DNA of 64,000 nucleotides, taken from positions 19,732,040-19,796,039 of the forward strand of contig NC_045145.1 in the NCBI RefSeq assembly GCF_008831285.2, read 5' to 3'. The DNA comes from Nymphaea colorata. Its lineage: Eukaryota > Streptophyta > Magnoliopsida > Nymphaeales > Nymphaeaceae. Both the position numbers and the translations under genes were made by a program. The notes under the pieces were generated by a model that was not told the origin of the DNA, ran no database searches, and saw only the letters and a program-made list of their open reading frames with translations. This document shows positions 24,258 through 35,285 of the stretch, in pieces. How positions within the stretch are numbered: position 1 is the first letter of the stretch; the number at the start of each line of letters is the position of its first letter.

Positions 24258-25481
24258 TTACTGTTCTCTATTTGCCAACTGATGCTCCTCTTTACGCCAC
24301 ACCCATGATTCCGACGGCGCGCTTGGTAGAGGGGGCAACAGCACCGATTTCGGGCATAGGAGCCCAAACGGCCAGCCTTCACACCTTCCCAGATCATTAA
24401 TCAACTGCCACCATCTCCCCACGTCCTTGAATTCCACCTCAGCTATGCTTGAGCAGCGAGAGAAGCTACTCTTTACAGAAAAATATGCTTCTGTTTCATC
24501 TTCCCTCTTGTCATCCTCCTTAGGTCCAGGCAAGGCTGCGGAATGCGACTCTTTTGGAGCAATTGTGAACTCTCCTGTCATAGGAGAGAAAACCCACTGA
24601 AGGCTGTCACTCAGAGAGCTACAACTCTGTGGCCTCTGTCTAGCGTCCGTTGCCCGGCTTCGCATTACAGAGATGATTGCCTGGACAATGAATGGAGGAA
24701 GTATAAGCAAATCGTCGGAAATGTCAGAAACAAATTAAGCTAGTGCATTTCTTGATCGACGATCTCATAGCGCCTAAATGTCAAGTCGGTGCGCCTACAG
24801 ATGAAGAAACTCCCACAACCCATCACTTGTTTGGGCCACAACTTTTTTGTGGCCGTTCATGTTCTTTTTCATCTCGCTCATCTCTGCAATTCCTATTTAG
24901 GATTAATTCATTGCTACTTAAACTTCATGTAAAATCTCTTTCCTTTATACTTATAGCTTGCCTGCCAAAATGAGTTTCTCAATGTTTAGACCAAATTTGT
25001 ACCGAGGAGATGAACAGGAAGAAAGAGGCATAAAACAATGACTGTTATTTGTTTTTGTTGTTGCTTGTTGGGTGAATCGCTAAAACTTTTGCTATTAATC
25101 TCTAGGAGGAGGAAAAAATAAGATGATCAGGTAAGCTAATATTGGAAAGCATCAACTACGGCACTTACCAAAGAAGGAAAATTCTCACAGCAGAAGAAAG
25201 ATAAAAAGAACAGGGCACGTTAATCTGATATACAGTATATTGGTCAATTTGCATTAGTTGATGCAAGAACAAAGACAGTTTCCGACTTTCAACATGTAAC
25301 CCTCACCATGGTCGCTTATCCTTACATGCTGTATGTCGAAATTGGTAGGTGGAAGCTCCTCGCTTTCACTGTCAAATGAGTCTTCTTGAACAGCAGAGAA
25401 TGAGCAGAGCGAGAGAGCACCCTTCATAGGTCCACATAAGGAGCTCATCTTGTTCACATTCTTTATGGCGAAGAAGCTCAT
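24258..25481 (-). CDS. Unrecognised plant protein, 192 residues, two exons
   Basis: I do not recognise the family. Exon 1 is 25481-25326 (52 codons) and exon 2 is 24680-24258 (140 codons plus TAA). They are joined in phase 0 by a strong donor (CAT|gtaagg) and the acceptor gtccag. The product starts MSFFAIKNVNKMSSLCGPMK. An acidic Ser stretch follows (EDSFDSESEE, 33-42), then NFDIQH-AIISVMRSRA across the junction. Next come SSLSDSLQWVFSPMTGEFTI, a Ser-rich patch (YFSVKSSFSRCSS), and a C-terminal CEGWPFGL...VLLPPLP...SESWVWRKEE. No signal peptide or membrane segment is evident. The composition looks like a soluble regulatory protein, which is inference. A TATATATCC-like box sits only about 20-30 bp before this ATG, so the second Met (25448) may be the true start. 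Two long open frames meeting at good splice sites in matching phase support a real gene. Confidence 0.65.
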
Positions 25482-26209
25482 GAAGCAAAATTAACGGGTA
25501 AGGATATATAGAAAGTCCGTTGGTGAAAGAGAAGAAGAATTGGAGTGACAAAGGCACTTCACCGTCCTCCCCTTTGGGGTGAAGCTAACGTAAAAAAAGG
25601 TGCAAACGTGCAATTGAGTAAGGAAATCTTGAAAATTAGACCTAAGACCTACTTTTCAATAGCCTTTCCCTGCTTCTGTTACAAGACATTGTTTTTTTCT
25701 GAAAATTCGTCAACAAGAGACATAAAAGAAATCCAGACCATGTTTAACACTATAACGACAATGATTTATTTCATCAGTTTTAAATTTTAGAAGCAAATGG
25801 GCAGGTAAGATTCTACTGTTCATGTTGGTGGTGGATCAGAGGCACCTCAAAGTGACCTACAAGGGTCATAAGCAAACCGTGAGAAGGATAACTAGGTGGT
25901 GATTTCTTTTCTTCCGAAAGAGGTGGAAGAGAAAAAATCGAAACAAAACCATTTATTGTGGCACCATAACAAATTTTATAATGTCACATGCAGGGTTTCT
26001 TAGTTTTAAAGCACAGCATTTATTGCTTTGCCGTGCCTTGTCGATTAGTCCCATTTTCAATTACATATCCTCTTCTCCAACCATCGGCCTGTTTGGGACA
26101 TCCCGGATCTAGCTTTCTCTTATGATTGCGGATCTCTTTCTGTTGATTTTATCTCTCTCTTGATTTTATTTGTTTAGTTGAAACATTTATTTATGTTCAT
26201 TTAGCAGCT

Positions 26210-26354
26210 GTTTGGCAACAGTAACATATTAAATCTTTTTTAAAAAAATTAAGCAGATTCATGAAATACTATATTCTTAAGATGTTTTGTTAATCTATAA
26301 AAAAAAATTGAGGCAGATTCATAGGATAGTAATGATGCATTACTATTGCCAAAC
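26210..26354. mobile_element. MITE-like inverted-repeat element, about 145 bp
   Basis: The left end GTTTGGCAACAGTAACATAT and the reverse complement of the right end (GTTTGGCAATAGTAATGCAT) agree at 16 of 20 positions. The interior is AT-rich, with GCAGATTCAT repeated twice. No coding capacity, as expected of a MITE. Confidence 0.5.
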
Positions 26355-27338
26355 TAGTCCTTTTAAGTTCCTGAAAAGCCTGCCAAAAGAAAGTACTCCA
26401 TATTCCATAAGAAATGATCTTAAATTTATTCTCCCTAGACCTGTAAAACCAGTAAAATTTTAGATTTCCTTGCTATCAGGTTGAACGAAAAGACATTTAT
26501 AAAAATTCACTACTTGGAACAAATTTCTTGTCATAAACTGGTGATAATCTGCCTATCCAGCTTGTCTCTCCAAAAAGAGAGCCTGAACAAATGTTTAATT
26601 ATTTATCAGCACTGCATCAAAATCAGATGATACATATCGACTTCCGAACTTACTTTTTCTAGACTAATTTATTGATGCTTGATTAATTTCTTTTCTTTTC
26701 TTTTTTCTCTTTTTGTTTAACTCAGAAGGTTGAAGTCTAACCCTTAGCCTGGTGAATCAGCATACTTTATATGTATGACCATCATCGCGTCTCTTTATAG
26801 TTCATCCAAACCTTGAGGCAATTTATTTGGCCCAACAAATTAAACCGACATATTCGAAGGCAATTCTGGTGGGGAAGCAGTCGTCAAGCATGAGAAATTA
26901 TGAAGTCATACTTCTGCTCTTCTTTTCCTTATGCTGGAAAGGAACAAAAGAAAGAAGAAAGGCAAAAGTCAGTTCGGTACGTAGCTTCAACAGAATGGAT
27001 GAGGAATTAGTGAACGAGAAATCCAGCAGGAAGTGTTGCTGATGGCACAGAAACCATTAGAGATCAATCCTGCCAATTTGGTCTTTGTTGGCAGCCTTAC
27101 TTCATAAAGCATGAGATCATGCTTGCTGAACCTTGCAGATAAAGCGAGAATTGCATGGCAGTAGAAGAGCAATCAATGTTAATTGATGTGTAAACGACTT
27201 AAGAGAATGACACAGCAATCGGTTGTATGTAGCAAACCGTTAAATACAGTGGAGAGGGATCCCCTCATCACCTCAAATCAGTCTTGAATTTGCAACCGTT
27301 GAAAAAATCATGCTTCTGCGTTGCTTCATTTAAACTCA

Positions 27339-27340
<2 letters not shown>

Positions 27341-27400
<60 letters not shown>
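27341..27400. repeat. (AT)n microsatellite
   Basis: Sixty bases of pure AT dinucleotide in intergenic sequence. Confidence 0.95.
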
Positions 27401-27404
<4 letters not shown>

Positions 27405-29298
27405 CCTTAGTGAAGAACAGAACTTATGATGTATATGATATGCTTTTTTAAGATGAAAGAACACCTTATTGAAAAAATAATGACCTAAAGGCGGTCTGCA
27501 TGGTCTGTCTGCAAGCATGGTGCCAACACTTGAGTGAGTGCAAACTTGAAATGGGGAGGAAACGAAAATATTCCTCTCCAAACTACATTGAACAAGTTCG
27601 CAATCAAGTTCTATTTTTCTACCTTTTCAAAACTTTTGACTAGGTGTGGTTTCTGCTTTGTATGTGGTGTTTTTCTTTGGCAAGAAACACAAATAAACAG
27701 TGACCCATGGATTTTCAACCAAGCTGAGAACATTTCTGCCATCATATCAGATGGAAAAAAAAATTGTATAAATCAATCTCCAATTCTTTTTGGGGAATCG
27801 TGTCATCTTTCCTGCGCCTACATGGGAAGAGGACTTTGCTGAGCTTCGGTTCTGTTATCCATGTATGTTCTCTGCAATTTCCTCCTTCCAATTTCTGACC
27901 GCCCCAGGGCTTTTGATTTTCTTTCAGGAACATTACATTCTTTTCGGGCATGACCGGCGGACGCTTTTCCAGGAAAATCATTCTTGGCCTGCAAAGACTG
28001 AAAGCCTCTTCCTAGGAGTCCTCTTTGCAGTTCCTTTTCAAAGTGTTCAAGACACAATCGCTTTAGCCTGGAGGCGCAGACGCACACAAACATGTACAAG
28101 GGCAGTCATCATCTCCAGCAATAATTCGAGAGGGCCACAAATGCTTTTCTTGACATTCTCATTTGTTAGCTAGTTCGTGACATAGTGAAGCTGGCGCCAT
28201 CACCAACTTATCCAATATGTGGCCATGCTGTACTTCTCTGTCAACATCATCGTCAGCTTTCTTAGATGACCAATTTCAATTTCTTTCACGAAAGAATCTC
28301 TCTCGCCGTCATTTCCTCCCACAGCTGCATTTTCTTGAACACAACCTTTTCCAAATCTTCCGATTTATTGCTGTATTAAATAACAGTGAACATAATTAGA
28401 TGGTTCACGGCTTGATTTGTTGACCACAACCCAAAGCTCGGTACTGTAGCTAATGAGATATATATTGTCAAGCAAGAAGCTCCATAATTGCGTCTGTTTT
28501 CTTACCATATGCTATTTTTTTTTTGCTTTCTTAGTTGTCCTTATAAACTTTGCAAGTTTATAAACGTCAAAAGCGCAAGGCCTATTTGAGACTGGAGAAA
28601 AGTGGGTCATTAGAAGTCCAGGTGAAGGAGAGGGTAACAACCCACCCTTTATAAAACTGATCCAAAGGCCTAACCTGGTCATATGATGAAAATGCCCTTC
28701 AATCACATAAAAAAAGAAATTTTTTTGGCAAGACAAAAATTAAAATAAAAAATAGAAAGACTATAACCGACATACTCCTTTAAAAAGTTATTAAAATGTT
28801 CCCCTACCTTTGGGGCGTATATACTTATAATGGCGCACCCAACTCAATCTACCCAAGGAACCTCCCTTGCCTCTTGGGTCTTGAGTTGTATGGGTATCTG
28901 CAATTGGCAAGGGTGCAACCTTGAGCTTAGGTAACAATGCTTCACCACTCACAAACAAAGTATCCTTACCGACAAACAACGACCCCTCAGTCTCCTTAAT
29001 AATTATGCAATTTAATTGATAGTATTTGCTGTTCAAGGAAGGAATGGCCATTGGAAGCGCACTTAGTTACAGTGAGCTCCTCCGTGCATGGTTGGGCCCG
29101 ATATAGGTCCGTGTTTGTGGCAGTGCTGTATGAGCTATCATGCATGGAACTTGACTACTTTCCCGCATGCTTCACTTGAAAATTAAATTTGTTTAATTTC
29201 TTCAAAACCAGTGAACTTAGGAAGTTTGATCTGTTCGGCCTAAATGGCGATCTTTCTCTGTCATGATTTGGAACAGGCTCTCATGTCTTCTCTCGCTC

Positions 29299-29306
29299 TA
29301 TAAATA
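29299..29306 (+). promoter_or_regulatory. TATA box of patatin-like gene 1
   Basis: TATAAATA preceded by TCTCGCTC, 183 bp before the ATG. The third patatin-like gene has nearly the same core (TCTCGTTCTATAAATAGCAA) 178 bp before its ATG. Confidence 0.75.
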
Positions 29307-29430
29307 CCATAGAAGGTTGCACCTCCCATCTCAATACCGTTATTGTTCACATCAAATCTGCTTCCAATATTGTTTTAGTCCAGACTCCAAACTGCAGATC
29401 TTGTGCTTCCAGCTTTGCTCGTACTTGTTT

Positions 29431-29432
<2 letters not shown>

Positions 29433-29477
<45 letters not shown>

Positions 29478-29480
29478 CTC
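29433..29480 (+). repeat. (TC)n tract in the predicted 5' UTR of patatin-like gene 1
   Basis: More than 40 bases of CT dinucleotide, with one G interruption, end right before the ATG at 29482. Such tracts are common in plant leaders. Confidence 0.85.
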
Positions 29481-29481
29481 C

Positions 29482-32400
29482 ATGGCAGCGGTTACGCCCA
29501 GCAAGCCACCAACTTCTGCTATTCTCATCACCATTCTAAGCATTGATGGGGGTGGAATCAGGGGGATCATCCCAGCGACGATCCTCAGCTTCCTTGAGCT
29601 ACGACTTCAGGTACTACTGCACCATTACCGCAAAGATCATGGGAGGAAACTGTTTACTCGTATCTGTAGAGTGAACTAAATCACGCAAATTGACTCTGGT
29701 TTCATCATGAACAGGAGTTGGATGGAGAGGACGTGAGGATTGCTGATTATTTCGATGTCATAACAGGGACAAGCACAGGTGGCCTTGTGACCGCCATGCT
29801 CACTGCACCTGGTCCAGACAACCGACCGCTTTATGCAGCCAAGGATATCGTTCCTTTCTATCTGCAGAATTGCCCCAATATCTTCCCTCAGTCTAGGTAA
29901 TTGGCCTAATTTGCTCCATCAAGCAAAGGTGTAAGCTAGTTGTAGTTCATTGTATAACGATATTTCTTTGCGCGATTCTCTTGAGGAAATGTAGTGGCCT
30001 ATGGAGCAACATCAAGAAGCTCATCTGTGCAATAACAGGACCAAAATATGATGGCCAATACCTCCACGAGCTGATCAGGAGCCAGCTTGGAGATACCAAG
30101 TTGCACCAAACGCTGACTAATGTGGTTATCCCAACGTTTGATATCAGACTTCTTCAGCCTACCATCTTCTCTTCGTATCAGGTTGCCGCCATTAATTATC
30201 ATTCCCTCAACTCATGATCACATAGTAATAATTATTATTAATTCATAATGTGCTCACATATACGGAAAGACTTGTCAGTTTTTAATTGAGGTTTGTTTGT
30301 TGTTGTGTTACTCAGCTGAAGAGCGACCCTTCTAAAGATGCACTGCTGTCTGATATATGCATCAGCACGTCTGCTGCTCCCACTTACTTCCCTGCCCACC
30401 ATTTTGAAACCAAAAATGGAAAGGGAGAGACCCTTAGGAGCTTTGATCTTGTTGATGGAGGCGTTGCCGCTAATAATCCGGTGAAACTCTAAAACCTTTT
30501 TTCAAGTTCCTTTTCATGGAATTGGCAAGATGCTGTCCGGTGGGAGCTTATCTGATCCCTCGTTATTGAGAAAAAAATCGAATAAAATGTAATCGCAACA
30601 ATTTGTGCATTTAGGTTCCAAAAACCATCTGTGGAGTCCTTTTGACAGAGACTTAGCATGGATATGATATAATGGGCAATATCCCAAAAATTAGTAATTA
30701 ATACTTTACATGCATGTGACTTAGATACGAATTTACAAAGAATGAAATGGTCTAGTGTTGCGTGTGCCTTGAACGAGTTGAACCCCACATGAGAAAATAA
30801 TTACTTTTTCATATTTGAGACTTCATGGAATAAGCCATAATTTGTGGAGTAATGAACAAAATGGTAAAACGCTCCCCTGTGTGGGAATTTCTTTCTTGAG
30901 AAAGAAGTGAGAGAAAGAAGAAGAGAAGGAAACCTTTTGGCTTGCCATCTACAGTTAAAGCTCCATTTTTGACTTAGAGGTATTAATTACGGTATTTTTC
31001 TTATATTTTTTCCTTTCAAGAGAGAGAAATTTATTATTTTCTTCTCGTTGGGTTCTTTCTAGGACATTATTCGATTTGGGTTTTGAGGGATTTATTGTAT
31101 TTCCTCTTATAGCCTTTCTTTGAATTGATTAATAGTGGAACCATACTCCTTCTTTGCCGGTGGATGTAAGCATGCATATTGCTGAGCCACATATATCTTG
31201 TGTTTGGTATATTGCTCTTGTTCCTTGCAGTTTATTTTTTCTTTTTGTTTGATGATTTCTGTGGTATATTACTTTTATTGAACAACGTTATTTGTTTTAA
31301 CATCTACAATTTCCAAAGTTTGAATGTGCATGCATATGTGGAACTTGCTGACATATTTACATCATTTGTTAACGACCTTTTGTTCTATGATTGAAGACCT
31401 TGGTGGCATTGAGTGAAGTTTCCCGAGAAATGGTAAGAGAGAATCCGGATTTTTTCACGGCACAACCCAACAAGGAAAGGTATTTGGTCATCTCTCTTGG
31501 GACGGGATCTGCCAAGAATGAGGAAAAATATAGTGCTGCATCAGCTGCAAGATGGGGTGCAATGAGATGGCTGTTGAATGGCAGGTGCAGCCCTTTAATC
31601 GAAACATTCGTTCAATCAAGCGCTGACATGGTTGATTTCCACCTCTCCATGGCCTTCCAAACACTTGGTTCACAAAAAAACTATCTGCGAATCCAGGTAA
31701 TGCTTAATTTTCCAAGGAGACTTGGCCTCTTTATCATCTACCACGAACCTCACGGACAAAAAGTGAAGCTTTATCATTTATCGTGAGAACATAACAATTA
31801 TCTACTTGAGAGTGTTTCTAATAATCAAAATCTAAAATCCAGATTTTGGTGCTACACTACAAAAATCCTACGATTACCGACGGCCAGAATATGTCGGTGA
31901 AACATGGCAACACGTTGGTAAAGGTTTTATTGACGTTTTCTTTCATCATACGTAAAGATAGTGTCAGTAAAAATCACCACTGACACAATGCTCAATGTGT
32001 TAGTGTAGGTGTCCATCACTAACGCGACCACACACGACCCATAGGTAAACATTGATTGTTACTAACATGCAAGCATGTTGTTAATAGTTCTTTTTTTCCG
32101 ACATCTAAGTAAACATCCGTAAACCTTTATATCAACACTTATCCTGGATGTCAGTAAATTTTTAACCAACGTCCACCAAAAGTGGCTGTTGAAGGAAGAA
32201 GGGAACTTGTTTCTTCATACTAATGGGGCCAAACTTATTGAAGATATGATTCGATCTCTTTATGCAAGATGTTAATATGATCTTATATATTTAACCCAAC
32301 TTGCAAGTATGTCATTGTGGGGACAGGATGACAATTTAAGGGGAGATGCAACATCTGTTGACATATCAACCGAGGAAAACCTAGTCAACTTGGTAAAGGC

Positions 32401-32652
32401 TGGAGAAGCCCTCCTGGAGAAGCCAGTTTCACGTGTGAACTTGGAGACTGGTGTGTTTGAGCCCATAAAGGGTGAAGGCACCAACAAAGATGCACTAACA
32501 AGGTAGGATGGGAGACTCTACACTACTGCTCCATTGGATTTTATTTAATTGTACAACACTCTTATAAACTTCTAAGTTGTAGGTTTGCAGAGAAACTGTC
32601 AAAAGAAAGGAAGAGTCGCCTCATGGTGGGATCAACAAGTGAAACATATTAG
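29482..32652 (+). CDS. PLP2: Patatin-like phospholipase (PLP2 type), tandem gene 1
   Basis: Lipid acyl hydrolase of the patatin family, releasing fatty acids from phospho- and galactolipids. Relatives act in defence and stress lipid turnover. Seven exons: 29482-29610, 29715-29896, 29995-30181, 30316-30480, 31397-31696, 32327-32502, 32583-32652 (TAG), joining into 402 residues (Arabidopsis PLP2 is about 407). The oxyanion motif DGGGIRG is at 22-28, the nucleophile Ser63 lies in GTSTGG, and the catalytic Asp213 in DGGVAANNP. No signal peptide is seen, as in cytosolic class members and unlike tuber patatin. A TATA box at 29299 and a (TC)n leader precede it. Intron 4 is long (about 0.9 kb) and intron 5 holds a CACTA-type transposon end. 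Exon 5 is one codon shorter than in genes 2 and 3. First of three same-strand copies; expression differences cannot be read from the sequence. Confidence 0.95.
31855..32165 (+). mobile_element. CACTA-type (En/Spm) transposon end in intron 5 of patatin-like gene 1
   Basis: CACTACAAAAAT at 31855-31866 is the hallmark CACTA terminus. It is followed by subterminal-like repeats (ACCGACGGCCA, GTCGGTGAAA, GTCAGTAAA). No matching ATTTTTGTAGTG end is visible before the next exon, so the element looks truncated. The right boundary is a guess and no transposase frame is present. Confidence 0.6.
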
Positions 32653-34834
32653 ACTGGAAAACCACACCGGAAACACATCTGATCTCGGCCTACGATTCTT
32701 CGAGGCTGAGAGACTTGCTTTGTATTTGCTTTGGAGTATTATTCTTCTGAACTTTCCAATTGTTTAATCTAGTGGGTTCAAATTTTTGTCATCATCAACT
32801 GAAAGTCGTTGGCTATAGTGAAAAATATTCTCGTTCAATACCTACACTCCGGATTCATCTTTTCTCATATTAAACCAACTGAGAAGTTTCCGTAGTTATC
32901 TTTTGATCTGCTGAACAGCTGAGGATGAGAAATGATGAAGAAGCTCCAAATCATTAGAAAACGAGAAAAAAGAAATAAACAAGGAGTGGTAGGTTTCGTA
33001 GTCATTGAGAAACGAAAGGGATGAGATGGGCTAAGAGGTCAAGTCCCATACGATTTTGGTTGCCAGTCGGACGTTCTTTCTGCTATTACTGGACGGCCTA
33101 CGCCACATATTTTATTTCTCCAATGCTATCGACCATCAGTCATCAAAATAAACAATGGTGATTTTAGATAAGTTCAAGGCAAATGGCAACGATTGATCAG
33201 TAGTGATCGAATGATGACTGTAGTTATAGTTGTCATTAAGGACATCAAAAGAAGGTGGTTATCTATTTTTTTAATGAATGATTATCATTTAAGCTTTTTT
33301 TACAATGTTTATGTTTTCATTAAAATAATTTTTTATTTTTTTAATCATGCCACTCCTTTTCCACTGCCTCCATCCACCTTTTTCCGTCGTCTGATGACGG
33401 TGCTCAGGCCGACGGAAGGCGCCACCCGACAATCGAACTGTCTGGCGACGCCGGCCGTCAGCCTGAGCACCGCCAATGAGGGTGAGAGAAGAATCCTCCT
33501 TATCCTCCATTCTGTCGTGGGAAGAATGGAGGGAGGGGTTTGCTTCCCCCACCGCCGGACGGTGGCCCCCTCCCCTCCCAAGTACCTCTATTTAAGAGGA
33601 TGGAGGACTCTCATTTCTTTTTCTTTGTATAATTTTTTAATCATACTTATGGCTGCCGGCCGACCGACCAACGGGCACCGCCATCAAGCAATGAAGGGAT
33701 CCCCCTTTCCTTCGCTATCGTTCAGAAGAAAGGGGAGGAGTTTCTCCCCTTCCGCAGGCAGTCGGCCGGCACTGCCCAGTAGTTAGTCACCTTCGAGCAG
33801 TGCCGGCCGACCGCCTACGTGCCGTTGACCGGCGACGGCGGGAAAAACGTCTCCCCCTTCCTCTGAATAAAAGGAAAGGGAGGAGAGTGAGGGAGGGGAG
33901 GAGGAGGAAAGGGGAGGGGTTTCTCCTCTTCCTGCTGGCTGACGATGACGCACAGACCGTCGGCCGGTGTTGCCCGATGGTCCATGACCATTGAGCAGCA
34001 CCAGTCGACGGTCCCCCTGTTAACTGACAGGAATGAAATGGATGAAACCCCTCTTCCTTTCTCTTATTTTTCTCCTTCTTTCCTTTCTTCCTCTCCTCCT
34101 CCGTTCTACGATTTTACCAAAAAAAAAATTGAAAAATACACTCAAAAGGAAAAAAGAACAATGAGACCCTCCATAGAAAAGATAAAGGATTTTCATTTGA
34201 TGCCGGTAAATGTCATTTAAAATCTTAGAATCAATGATATAATATACATATTCGAACAGAAAGCCCACAAAATAGACGTAGCAGATTCTCACAAGTTGCA
34301 AACATAATATATTTAATGTTCATTATGAAAATGAGGAACCCATTGAGAGATCTAACTAACCGTTTGGATGGCGAGATCCTCCAACGTTTCACAGCACACA
34401 GTCTAATTTAATACCATGGATAACATATTTCACATCTAATCAATGCAATACATTATCGTTTTGAACACAATTAGAATAGGATAACCTCTAGCCCACTGGT
34501 TCTTAATGTAATCCACAAAATTAAGGGTCAGACGCCTCAAACCGAAAAGACGTGGCAAGAGGGAAGACAATTAGTCAAAGATGAACGGCTGTAGGTGCAC
34601 AGGCCGCTAAATCTAGCCGTTTATTAAACAGTCAATCTCGTTGAAGGCGTCAAATTAAACTTCAAAAATGAAAAGTGGGTGGGAAGACGTAGAAACGACG
34701 AGGTGTGGGGGGTCCATCCATCAGAATTGAACGGAAGAGAGATGGAGTTCGGAGTTTGGAGAGAGTCTGGTTGACCTCATCAGTAGAGGATCACCTGCAA
34801 GAAGAAGGCCGCTTTCGATTGTTGCTTGCTTCTC
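32653..34834. other. Spacer between patatin-like genes 1 and 2, with a GC-rich hairpin array
   Basis: AT-rich on both sides of a sharply GC-rich block at about 33360-34030, annotated separately. Open frames in the GC-rich part overlap on both strands, change frame often and show no conserved motif, so they are not called as genes. Confidence 0.6.
33360..34030. repeat. GC-rich array of strong inverted repeats (unclassified)
   Basis: Three long hairpins. Arms 33396-33415 and 33455-33474 match at 18 of 20 positions. Arms 33757-33777 and 33795-33815 match at 19 of 21. Arms 33956-33982 and 33986-34012 match at 22 of 27, with a 3-base loop. Hairpins 2 and 3 share the core GTCGGCCGG. Between them recur purine-rich stretches and small palindromes of the form GGGGAGGAGTTTCTCCCC. 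All nine arm mismatches are transitions, which fits decay of methylated cytosines. No coding content is supported. Confidence 0.7.
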
Positions 34835-34842
34835 TATATATA
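34835..34842 (+). promoter_or_regulatory. TATA box of patatin-like gene 2
   Basis: TATATATA in a TCTCTATATATACC context, about 204 bp before the ATG at 35039, close to the spacing seen in genes 1 and 3. Confidence 0.6.
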
Positions 34843-35038
34843 CCAACAGAAAATGCTTCATCTGGCAATCCCCGTCGATCATCCAGAAAGCCTGCCGTTC
34901 TCCTCTTACCACCTCGCCTATACAGTACTCGCTCTACCGATCAAAGCTTTGAGATCACACCCTTTCGCTCTCCCTCTCTCTCTCTCTTTCACACACATAT
35001 ATTTGTAATTTTATATCTTGAGTTCAGAGAGATCAATC

Positions 35039-35230
35039 ATGGCTGCAACATCACAATCTTCTCAGTTAATACAGCCACTGACCTATGGAAAGATGGTTAC
35101 CATTCTGAGCATAGACGGTGGTGGAGTCAGAGGAATCATCCCAGGGACAATCCTCAACTTCCTTGAAGCACAGCTTCAAGTAAAACAACATTAACATCCC
35201 CTCCTCTCTCTCTCTCTCTCTCTATATATA

Positions 35231-35285
<55 letters not shown>

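Larger units (their letters stand above)
25482..29298. other. Intergenic spacer; small MITE-like element and (AT)n, no supported gene
   Basis: AT-rich sequence with only short frames. It holds an inverted-repeat element at 26210-26354, an (AT)n array at 27341-27400, and the promoter-proximal region of the first patatin-like gene at its right end. Confidence 0.5.

Noticed and set aside
28791-29051. An 86-codon minus-strand frame starting MAIPSLNSKYYQLNC
   Set aside because: It looked slightly like a retrotransposon polyprotein piece, but no diagnostic protease, RT, RNase H or integrase motif is present.
33193-34301. Long overlapping open frames on both strands in the GC-rich block
   Set aside because: Caused by high GC with few stops. 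There is no conserved domain, and frames shift between hairpins. Annotated as a repeat array instead.
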